46,072 nucleotides of DNA, from contig JAOPYO010000353.1 of assembly GCA_025964575.1 (NCBI GenBank), positions 1-46,072 on the forward strand, read 5' to 3'. Source of the stretch: Actinomycetes bacterium (GTDB lineage Bacteria; Actinomycetota; Actinomycetes; Streptosporangiales; Streptosporangiaceae). The notes beneath the pieces are model-generated. The model was not told the DNA's origin. It was given only the letters and a program-made list of their open reading frames with translations, and ran no database searches. The translations under genes were made by a program, and so were the position numbers. Shown here piece by piece: positions 24,711 through 31,716 of this stretch; within the stretch, counting starts at the first letter, position 1, and each line of letters begins with the position of its first letter.

Positions 24711-24940
24711 TCACATTGCTCAGCAAGCCGGGATGTCACCTGTGCGATGACGCGCGGGAGGTGATCGTGCGGGTCGCCACGGAGCTCGGGGAGCCGTGGG
24801 AGGAGCGCGACATCACCCGGTCGGAGGAGGACACCCGGCTCTACGGGGAGCAGATCCCGGTGACCATCATCGACGGGGTCCAGCACGACTTCTGGCGGGT
24901 TGACGAGAAGCGGCTGCGGACCGCGCTGGCGGACCGCTGA
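24707..24940 (+). CDS. Glutaredoxin-like thiol-disulfide protein
   Basis: A 77-residue thioredoxin-fold protein with the redox motif CHLC at about residues 10-13, then a conserved IPVTIIDG cis-Pro loop. It is of the DUF836/Rv0508-like type found just before hemA in mycobacteria. Translation is coupled to the preceding membrane gene through an ATGA overlap. Confidence 0.9.
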   Translation: MITLLSKPGCHLCDDAREVIVRVATELGEPWEERDITRSEEDTRLYGEQIPVTIIDGVQHDFWRVDEKRLRTALADR

Positions 24941-24966
24941 TACCTGCTGTTCATGAACTCCAGGTA
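24941..24966. promoter_or_regulatory. Interrupted palindrome after the glutaredoxin gene
   Basis: TACCTG and CAGGTA flank an inner GTTCATGAAC palindrome, with only the CT/TC pairs unmatched. It starts on the base after the stop codon. It may be a terminator without U-tract or an operator in the long rex upstream region (24941-25190). Confidence 0.5.
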
Positions 24967-25112
24967 ACATGGCTAATGTCTTCTTAGTCACATTGCGGTG
25001 GTTCGGGGTACGTTGACCACTGAGGTCGCTTGAGGTCGTCACACCCTTGCTGACCTGGGAATATGTGGCTAGAGCGATCCAGTCGGTCCCGGTCGGTACT
25101 GTTGGGCTAACT

Positions 25113-25130
25113 TTGTGCGCACATTCACAA
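25113..25130. promoter_or_regulatory. Rex operator (ROP) at the rex-hem promoter
   Basis: TTGTGCGCACATTCACAA matches the Streptomyces Rex operator consensus TTGTGAACGCGTTCACAA at 14 of 18 positions, with both TTGTG/CACAA ends intact. It covers a -35-like TTTGTG (25112-25117), with TAACCT (25136-25141) as the -10 after 18 bp. Rex bound here at low NADH would block transcription of rex and the heme genes, giving autoregulation as described in S. coelicolor. Confidence 0.88.
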
Positions 25131-25190
25131 AGGCATAACCTGATTGAAGTTCAGCCTCGGCCCACATCAGAGCCCCCGAAGAGCAGGCCC

Positions 25191-25892
25191 GTGACCCGAC
25201 GAGAGATGCGCCCCCGCGACCGTGCCGACCGTGGCATACCCGAGGCCACCGTGGCCCGGCTGCCGGTCTACCTGCGGGCGCTCAGCAGCCTTGCCGAGCG
25301 GGGCATCGCCACGGTGTCGTCGGAGGAGTTGGCCGCCGCCGCGGGTGTGAACTCCGCCAAGCTGCGCAAAGACCTGTCCCACCTCGGGTCGTACGGCACC
25401 CGGGGTGTGGGCTACGAAGTGGAATATCTCCTCTACCAGATCTCCCGTGAGCTCGGTCTCACTCAGGACTGGGTCGTGGCCATCATCGGGGTGGGTAACC
25501 TGGGCCGCGCCCTGGCCGGTTATGGGGGATTCGCCTCGCGTGGCTTCCGGATCGCAGGGTTGCTGGACGCGGACGAGGCGACCGTCGGCCAGCACATCGG
25601 CGGAATGGCCGTGGAGCACATCGACCAGCTGGAGACGATGATCAAGGATCACGCAGTTTCCATTGCTGTGATCGCGACCCCGGCGATGGCGGCCCAGGAG
25701 CTGTGCGACCGGGTCGTCGCGGCGGGTGTGACGAGCGTGCTCAACTTCGCGCCGGTCGTGCTGTCCGTGCCGGACGGCGTCGACGTGCGTAAGGTCGACC
25801 TGTCGATCGAACTGCAGATCCTCGCGTTTCACGAGCAGCGCAAGGCCGGGGGGCCCACAGAGCGCGATTACATCGAGGCGGTCGAATTGTGA
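25191..25892 (+). CDS. rex: Redox-sensing transcriptional repressor Rex
   Basis: Senses the NADH/NAD+ ratio and represses respiratory and heme genes. The winged helix spans about residues 15-75 (GIPEATVARLPVYLRAL, AAGVNSAKLRKDLSHLGSYGTRGVGY). The Rossmann domain begins with VVAIIGVGNLGRALAGY (about 96-112), and the C-terminal swapped helix contains VDLSIELQILAFHEQRKA. GTG 25191 is chosen as start; ATG 25206 is an alternative, and the frame back to 25047 runs through the promoter and operator and cannot be coding. hemA starts 19 bp later, so rex-hemA-hemC-hemD form one operon. Confidence 0.96.
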   Translation: MTRREMRPRDRADRGIPEATVARLPVYLRALSSLAERGIATVSSEELAAAAGVNSAKLRKDLSHLGSYGTRGVGYEVEYLLYQISRELGLTQDWVVAIIGVGNLGRALAGYGGFASRGFRIAGLLDADEATVGQHIGGMAVEHIDQLETMIKDHAVSIAVIATPAMAAQELCDRVVAAGVTSVLNFAPVVLSVPDGVDVRKVDLSIELQILAFHEQRKAGGPTERDYIEAVEL

Positions 25893-25911
25893 GCGAGCGA
25901 GGTGGCACCAC

Positions 25912-27267
25912 ATGAGCCTGCTGGTCGTCGGGCTGAGTCACCGGAGTGCCCCGGTCGCGATGCTCGAGCGCGCCGCCGTGACAGGCGACGACCTCGTCAA
26001 GTTGCTGCACGAGGTGCACGAATCCGCGCACATCGCGGAAGCGATGATCGTGTCGACCTGCAACCGGGTCGAGATCTACGCGGCGGTCGACAAGTTCCAC
26101 GGTGGTGTCTCCTCGGTGTCGGAGCTGCTGGCCCGGCATTCCGGGGTGCCCCTGGACGATCTCTCCGAGTACCTGTACGTCCACTACGAGGACCGGGCGA
26201 TCCAGCACATCTTCTCCGTCACGTGCGGGCTGGAGTCGATGGTCGTCGGCGAGGGGCAGATCCTCGGACAGGTGCGGCAGGCGCTCCGGCTGGCCCAGAA
26301 ACAGGGCAGCGTCGGCCGTGACGTGAACGAGGTGGTGCAGCGGGCGCTGCGGGTCGGCAAGCGGGCGCACACCGAGACCGGCATCGATCGGGCCGGTGCC
26401 TCGCTGGTCAGCGTCGGACTGGACATCGCCGCCGAGCACCTGGGCCCGCTGGCGGACCGGCGGGCGCTGGTGGTCGGTGCGGGCTCCATGAGCGGGCTGG
26501 CCGCCGCCACCCTCGACCGGGCGGGCGTGGCCGAGATCGTCATCGCCAACCGCACCTTCGACCGGGGGGTCCGGCTGGCCGAGAGCCTTCAGGTCCCCGC
26601 CCGAGCGATCGATCTGATCGACCTTGGCGACGCTCTGAACGAAGCCGACCTGGTGGTGTCCTGCATCGGTGCCGCCGGGCTGGTGATCACGGCGGACATG
26701 TTGATCGCCCGAACCGCGGCTTCGCCCGTCTTCATCCTGGACCTCGCGCTGCCGCACGACGTCGACCGGGCCGTCCGGGACCTGCCCGGAGTCAGGCTGG
26801 CCGGGCTCGACGATCTTCGTACCGACCAGCAGGCCGCACAGGCGGTCGGTGCCGACGCGGTCGACGCGGTCCGACGGATCGTGACCGAGGAGGTCGCCGC
26901 GTTCCTGGGCGCCGCCCGGGCCGCGGCGGTGGCGCCGACCGTGGTCGCGCTGCGCAGCAAGGCAGCCGATGTCGTCGAGGCCGAGCTGGCCCGGCTGGCC
27001 GGCCGGCTGCCCGGGCTCGGCGATCAAGTGCTCGACGACAAGGTTCGCGGGGAGATCGCCCAGACGGTGCGCCGTGTCGTGGACAAGCTTTTGCACGCGC
27101 CGACCGTGCGGGTCAAGGAACTGGCGGCGGCCCCGGGTGGCGACGCCTACGCCACTGCGCTGCGTGAGCTCTTCGACCTCGACCCCAAGGGGCCCGAGGC
27201 CGTGGCCCGCGCTGACATCGAAGGAACCGTGAGCCCGCTGACCGAGCCGAAGGTGAAGGACCAATGA
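25912..27267 (+). CDS. hemA: Glutamyl-tRNA reductase
   Basis: First committed step of C5-pathway heme synthesis: reduces Glu-tRNA to glutamate-1-semialdehyde. The 451 residues include catalytic Cys50 in MIVSTCNRVEIY, the substrate loop GLESMVVGEGQILGQV, the NADPH domain (ALVVGAGSMSGLAAATL) and a C-terminal dimerisation helix. The ATG follows GAGGTGG by about seven bases. Its stop overlaps the hemC start. Confidence 0.97.
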   Translation: MSLLVVGLSHRSAPVAMLERAAVTGDDLVKLLHEVHESAHIAEAMIVSTCNRVEIYAAVDKFHGGVSSVSELLARHSGVPLDDLSEYLYVHYEDRAIQHIFSVTCGLESMVVGEGQILGQVRQALRLAQKQGSVGRDVNEVVQRALRVGKRAHTETGIDRAGASLVSVGLDIAAEHLGPLADRRALVVGAGSMSGLAAATLDRAGVAEIVIANRTFDRGVRLAESLQVPARAIDLIDLGDALNEADLVVSCIGAAGLVITADMLIARTAASPVFILDLALPHDVDRAVRDLPGVRLAGLDDLRTDQQAAQAVGADAVDAVRRIVTEEVAAFLGAARAAAVAPTVVALRSKAADVVEAELARLAGRLPGLGDQVLDDKVRGEIAQTVRRVVDKLLHAPTVRVKELAAAPGGDAYATALRELFDLDPKGPEAVARADIEGTVSPLTEPKVKDQ

Positions 27268-28196
27268 GCGCACTGCGGCTCGGCACCCGCAAGAGCCTGA
27301 TGGCGACCAGCCAGTCCCAACGGGTCGCAGACACGTTGACGCAGGTGACGGGGCATGCCGTAGAGTTGGTCGGGGTAACGACCGAGGGTGATGTATCAAA
27401 GGCGTTGCTTGCGCAGATCGGTGGCACTGGAGTCTTCGTCAATGGACTCCGGGACCGGCTCTCCTCGGGCGACATCGATTTCGCGGTGCACTCGTTGAAG
27501 GATCTGCCGACCGCGTCCGCTCCCGGTATCGCGCTCGCCGCGGTGCCTGTCCGTGACGACCCACGGGATGCCCTGTGCGGTCCGGCGAAGCTGGCCGACC
27601 TGCCGAGGGGAGCACGCATCGGCACCGGCTCACCGCGCCGGATGGCCCAGCTGCGGGCGCTCCGCCCCGATCTGGAGATCGTGCCGATCCGGGGCAACGC
27701 GGACACCCGGCTGCGCAAGATCACCGGTGGGGAGGTGGACGCGGTCGTGTTGGCCTACGCGGGGCTTGGCCGGATCGGACGGTTGGAGAGTGTCGCCGAG
27801 GTCTTCGATCCGGACCAGATGCTGCCCGCTCCCGGCCAGGGCGCACTAGCGCTCGAGTGCCGGGCGGACCGGACCGATCTGGTCGAGCTGCTCGGTGCCC
27901 TCGATGATGCCATGACCCGGGCCGCGGTCACCGCGGAACGTACGGTTCTGGCCGTGCTGGAGGCGGGCTGCTCGGCCCCCGTGGGCGCCTACGCCACAAT
28001 AAATGATCTTGAAAATGAAAAGAAGCTACATCTGACCGCAGCCGTCGTCGCGCACGACGGCGTACGTCAGGTGAGGCTGTCCGCAAGCGGTCACCCGCAT
28101 GAGGCCGGGAAGCTGGGACGCGAACTCGCGGACCGCCTCCTCGCCCAGGGGGCCGATCAGTTGATGGGGAGCACGCACCTTGAACCCCGCGAGTAG
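27264..28196 (+). CDS. hemC: Hydroxymethylbilane synthase (porphobilinogen deaminase)
   Basis: Polymerises four porphobilinogens into hydroxymethylbilane. The 310 residues show LRLGTRKS at the N-terminus, catalytic Asp80 in HSLKDLPT, the Arg-rich RIGTGSPRR and PIRGNADTRL substrate sites, and Cys236 in LEAGCSAPVGA, the dipyrromethane cofactor attachment. ATGA overlap with hemA and a 17-bp overlap with the next gene indicate coupled translation. Confidence 0.97.
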   Translation: MSALRLGTRKSLMATSQSQRVADTLTQVTGHAVELVGVTTEGDVSKALLAQIGGTGVFVNGLRDRLSSGDIDFAVHSLKDLPTASAPGIALAAVPVRDDPRDALCGPAKLADLPRGARIGTGSPRRMAQLRALRPDLEIVPIRGNADTRLRKITGGEVDAVVLAYAGLGRIGRLESVAEVFDPDQMLPAPGQGALALECRADRTDLVELLGALDDAMTRAAVTAERTVLAVLEAGCSAPVGAYATINDLENEKKLHLTAAVVAHDGVRQVRLSASGHPHEAGKLGRELADRLLAQGADQLMGSTHLEPRE

Positions 28197-29739
28197 TCCT
28201 CTCGTTTCCTTCGTCGGCACCGGACCGGGTGACCCCGGTCTGCTGACCCTGCGGGCCGCGGCAAAGCTCGCGCAGGCTGATGTGGTCGTCATCGACCGCA
28301 CGGGATGTGACCCCGAGTTCCTGACGCACTGCCGCGCCGACGCCGAGATCCTGGACTCCGCGGAGGCCGACCCGATCAAGCTGGTCACCAAGGCGGCCAA
28401 AGCGGGAAAGACGGTGGTCCGGCTCTCTCCGGGTGATCCCGGGGTCGGCGGCAACATCGCCGTGGAGGCCGCCGCCTGCGCCAAGGCCGGGCTGCCCTTC
28501 GAGATCGTCCCGGGCGTTTCTTCCGTGACGGCCGTGCCGGGGTACGCCGGGATTCCACTGACCGACGGCAAGACCCGCGAGGTTCGGGTCATCAACGCCG
28601 CCGAGGGCGGGGTCGACTGGGAGGACTACTCCTCCAAGGACGCCACTCTGGTCATCCTGGGAGCGGAAGGCTCGGTCAGTGAGGTCGCCAAGGGGCTGAT
28701 GGCGGTCGGTCGGCGGGACTCCACGCCGGCCGCGATGACCAGCCTGGGCACGACCACCGAGCAGGAGACAGTGGTCTCCACCCTGAATCGGCTCTACGCC
28801 GACACCAAGGGCATGGAGAGCCCCGCGATGATCATCGTGGGGGACGTGGTCGGCTGGCGTGACCAGCTCTCCTGGTTCGAGACCAAGGCCCTGTTCGGCT
28901 GGCGGGTGCTGGTACCCCGCACCAAGGAGCAGGCGGTCAGTCTCTCCGACCAACTGCGGTCGTACGGCGCGGTGCCCGAGGAGGTTCCGACGATCTCCGT
29001 GGAACCGCCGCGGACGCCGCAGCAAATGGACCGCGCCATCAAGGGGCTGGTCACCGGCCGCTACGAGTGGGTGGTCTTCACCTCCACCAACGCCGTGCGA
29101 GCCGTACGCGAGAAGTTCGTGGAGTACGGGCTGGACGCGCGGGCCTACGCGGGCCTCAAGGTCGCCGCGGTGGGCGAGCAGACCGCGGCGGCGCTGGTGG
29201 AGTTCGGCGTCAACCCCGACCTGGTGCCCAGCGAGAACCAGTCCAGTGAGGGCCTGCTCGAAATCTGGCCGCCGTACGACGAGGACCTGGACCCGATCAA
29301 CAGGGTGCTGCTGCCCCGCGCTGACATCGCCACCGACGCCCTGATCGCCGGGCTCACCGATCTGGGCTGGGAGTGCGACGACGTCACCGCCTACCGGACC
29401 GTACGGGCCGCGCCGCCGGCCGAGGAGATCAGGGTCGCCATCAAGGGTGGTGGGTTCGACGCGGTGCTCTTCACCTCGTCCTCCACAGTGCGCAATCTCA
29501 TCGGGATCGCGGGCAAGCCGCACAACGTCACCGTGATCGCGGTCATCGGGCCGCAGACCGCCAAGACCGCGGAAGAGTACGGCCTGCGCGTGGATGTGAT
29601 GGCGGACAAGCCCTCCGTACCGGCCCTGGCCGAGGCTCTGGCGGAGTACGGTGCAAAACGCAGGGCGGCTCAGGTCGCCGCGGGCGAGCCCCTGCGCAAG
29701 CCCAGCCAGATGCGCCGCGGCGCCAAAAAGCGCAGATAA
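28180..29739 (+). CDS. hemD: Fused uroporphyrinogen-III C-methyltransferase-like / uroporphyrinogen-III synthase
   Basis: A 519-residue fusion. Residues about 5-235 are a CobA/SUMT-like methyltransferase (VGTGPGDPGLLTLRAA, EIVPGVSSVTAVPGYAGIPL); about 240-500 are HemD, which closes and inverts ring D (RVLVPRTKEQA, WVVFTSTNAVRAV, NRVLLPRADIATDAL, VLFTSSSTVRNL). The usual SUMT second motif GGDPFVFGRGGEE is replaced by SPGDPGVGGNI, so methyltransferase activity is uncertain; mycobacterial HemD shows a similar change. The TTG start follows GGGGAG by seven bases. A basic tail (RRGAKKRR) ends the protein. Confidence 0.93.
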   Translation: MNPASSPLVSFVGTGPGDPGLLTLRAAAKLAQADVVVIDRTGCDPEFLTHCRADAEILDSAEADPIKLVTKAAKAGKTVVRLSPGDPGVGGNIAVEAAACAKAGLPFEIVPGVSSVTAVPGYAGIPLTDGKTREVRVINAAEGGVDWEDYSSKDATLVILGAEGSVSEVAKGLMAVGRRDSTPAAMTSLGTTTEQETVVSTLNRLYADTKGMESPAMIIVGDVVGWRDQLSWFETKALFGWRVLVPRTKEQAVSLSDQLRSYGAVPEEVPTISVEPPRTPQQMDRAIKGLVTGRYEWVVFTSTNAVRAVREKFVEYGLDARAYAGLKVAAVGEQTAAALVEFGVNPDLVPSENQSSEGLLEIWPPYDEDLDPINRVLLPRADIATDALIAGLTDLGWECDDVTAYRTVRAAPPAEEIRVAIKGGGFDAVLFTSSSTVRNLIGIAGKPHNVTVIAVIGPQTAKTAEEYGLRVDVMADKPSVPALAEALAEYGAKRRAAQVAAGEPLRKPSQMRRGAKKRR

Positions 29740-29746
29740 GACACAC

Positions 29747-29793
29747 CTTCGTGATCATGCAATCGTTCGACGATTGATTGCGTGATCACGAAG
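29747..29793. repeat. Palindromic hairpin element, copy 2
   Basis: Arms 29747-29764 (CTTCGTGATCATGCAATC) and 29776-29793 pair at all 18 positions if one G-T wobble is allowed, around an 11-nt loop. Its 39-bp core is the inverted-orientation relative of the element at 13384-13422. It begins seven bases after the cobA/hemD stop and lies 33 bp before hemB, so it could attenuate or end the rex-hem transcript. Confidence 0.85.
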
Positions 29794-29826
29794 GGGATGA
29801 TCGCGGAGAGATGATGAGGTCCGGTC

Positions 29827-30813
29827 ATGAGTGCTGAGTTCCCCGTTGTGCGACCCAGGCGGTTGCGGCGCACGTCCGCCATGCGCCGGCTTGTGGCGGA
29901 GACCCGGCTCAGCCCGGCCGACCTGGTGCTTCCGATGTTCATCAAGGAGGGCATCAGCGAGGCGCAGCCGGTCACCTCGATGCCCGGGGTCGTCCAGCAC
30001 ACCAACGAAACACTGCGCAAGGCCGCGCACGAGGCGGTCGAGGCCGGAGTCGGCGGGATCGTGCTGTTCGGCATCCCCGCGGTGAAGGACGGGCGAGGCT
30101 CGGGCGCCGACGATCCCGCGGGGATCGTGCAGAAGGCCCTTCGCGACCTGTCCGCCGATCTCGGCGACAGCACTGTGATCATGTCGGACCTGTGCCTGGA
30201 CGAGTACACCGACCACGGGCACTGCGGCCTGCTCACCTCGGCCGGTGAAGTCGACAACGACGCGACGCTGGAGCGCTACGCCTCGATCGCGGTCGCCCAG
30301 GCCGCCGCCGGGGTCGACGTGGTCGCGCCCAGCGGCATGATGGACGGCCAGGTGCGGGCGATCCGGACCGCTCTCGATCAGGCCGGCTACGGCCAGGTGG
30401 CGATCATGGCCTACTCGGTCAAGTACGCCTCCGCGTTCTATGGCCCGTTCCGGGAGGCCGCCGAGTGCGCCCCCCAGTTCGGGGACAGGGCGGCCTATCA
30501 GCAGGACCCGGCCAATGCCGACGAGTCCCTGCGCGAGGTCCTCCTCGACCTCGACGAGGGCGCCGACATGGTGATGGTGAAGCCGGCCGGCTCCTACCTC
30601 GACATCGTCCGCCGGGTGCGCGACACGGTCGATGTGCCGGTCGCCGCCTACCAGGTGAGCGGCGAGTACGCCATGGTCGAGGCGGCCGCCGCCCAGGGCT
30701 GGGTGGACCGGGACCGGATCATCATGGAGTCGTTGACCTCGATTCGCCGGGCCGGCGCCGACATCATCCTCACCTACTGGGCCACCGAGGTGGCTCGCCG
30801 ACTGGCCCGGTAG
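29827..30813 (+). CDS. hemB: Delta-aminolevulinic acid dehydratase (porphobilinogen synthase)
   Basis: Condenses two 5-aminolevulinates into porphobilinogen. The 328 residues contain the two Schiff-base lysines, K199 in MAYSVKYAS and K252 in MVKPAGSY. The metal loop reads SDLCLDEYTDHGHCG: Cys123 and Cys133 are present but the middle Cys of the zinc enzyme is Asp125, an intermediate between zinc- and magnesium-type sites. The ATG is preceded by GAGGTC. It follows the hem operon after an 87-bp gap containing the hairpin element. Confidence 0.97.
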   Translation: MSAEFPVVRPRRLRRTSAMRRLVAETRLSPADLVLPMFIKEGISEAQPVTSMPGVVQHTNETLRKAAHEAVEAGVGGIVLFGIPAVKDGRGSGADDPAGIVQKALRDLSADLGDSTVIMSDLCLDEYTDHGHCGLLTSAGEVDNDATLERYASIAVAQAAAGVDVVAPSGMMDGQVRAIRTALDQAGYGQVAIMAYSVKYASAFYGPFREAAECAPQFGDRAAYQQDPANADESLREVLLDLDEGADMVMVKPAGSYLDIVRRVRDTVDVPVAAYQVSGEYAMVEAAAAQGWVDRDRIIMESLTSIRRAGADIILTYWATEVARRLAR

Positions 30814-31074
30814 GAACATCACCGATCTCCACCTGTCGATCTCCATACAGGGAATGCCCCACAGCACTCTCTGACTGACCGTCCCCTCCCGTGATTTCCT
30901 GCCACTGATCATGCGCGTCTAGTCACTTGGGGTCGTTTTCCGGGGGTTGGCGCGTGTGCTGCCGACGTGGCCCGTCATCATCGGTTACTAAGAGCTTGCG
31001 GCTCTCAGATGACCCTGCCGCCGTCCAGACCACAGGCCTGGGGCGATGGTCAGACGCCGAAATAAGGGGGAGCG

Positions 31075-31716
31075 ATGATGTTGACAGTTGGAGGGAGCAG
31101 GCGACAGCGCACGCGCGATCGCATGGCGATGGCGGTGCGGGAGTATGCGGCGCTGGGGTGGGCCTGCGTCCGGGGTGTCCGGGCTCCCGCCGATGGGGAC
31201 CGAGCGTGTTCGTGTGACCGGCTGGGCTGTCCGGATCCTGCCGCCCATCCGGTATCGGCGGCGTGGGCCATGCAGGCCACCACTGATATCGACGTACTGA
31301 ACCGGTGGTGGTCCGAGGACCCCGCCGCCAATATCATCCTCCCGACCGGCCGGGTCTTCGACGTCATTGACGTCCCCGCCGAGGCGGGTGCGCTGGCGCT
31401 CGGCAGGATCGTCCGCGACGGTGGCCATGTCGGGCCGGTCGCCGCGTTCGGCACGGATCGGCATTTGTTCTTTGTGGCCACCCGGGGTGCCCCCGACGAC
31501 GAGGACGAATGGTGGTCCTGTCACCTGGACTGCTCCCCGGAGAACATCGCGGAGAACCCGGGGATGCGCTGGCACTGCCGGGAGAGCTATGTGGTGGCGC
31601 CGCCGTCAGTACTTCCCCATGGCCGTGAGGTCGGCTGGATCCGGACGCCCGACGGTTCCCCGCTGCCCGACCCGCTGAGGCTCCTTGAAGTCCTCGCTGA
31701 CACCTGCGAACTCTGA
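31075..31716 (+). CDS. Bifunctional primase/polymerase-like (PrimPol N-terminal) protein
   Basis: A 213-residue stand-alone protein resembling the N-terminal domain of bifunctional DNA primase/polymerases: AVREYAALGWACVRG, the Cys-rich loop CSCDRLGCPDPAAHP, then ATTDIDVLNRWWSEDPAANIILPTG. Where active PrimPols have a DxD/DxE metal pair after this glycine, the protein reads FDVIDVPAEAG, so one acidic ligand is missing and polymerase activity is doubtful. No helicase domain follows. ATG 31078 has slightly better spacing from AAGGGGGAG. The 261-bp gap upstream has only a small AGAGC/GCTCT hairpin (30991-31005). It abuts the convergent kinase gene. Confidence 0.75.
   Translation: MMLTVGGSRRQRTRDRMAMAVREYAALGWACVRGVRAPADGDRACSCDRLGCPDPAAHPVSAAWAMQATTDIDVLNRWWSEDPAANIILPTGRVFDVIDVPAEAGALALGRIVRDGGHVGPVAAFGTDRHLFFVATRGAPDDEDEWWSCHLDCSPENIAENPGMRWHCRESYVVAPPSVLPHGREVGWIRTPDGSPLPDPLRLLEVLADTCEL

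Noticed and set aside
25741..27399. Long reverse-strand frames over hemA, hemC and other GC-rich genes
   Set aside because: They mirror real genes with strong family motifs and have His/Arg/Gly-rich composition typical of GC-driven false frames.
30909..30930. CTGATCATGCGCGTCTAG as a third copy of the palindromic hairpin
   Set aside because: Only about nine bases match one arm and no second arm or loop is present.
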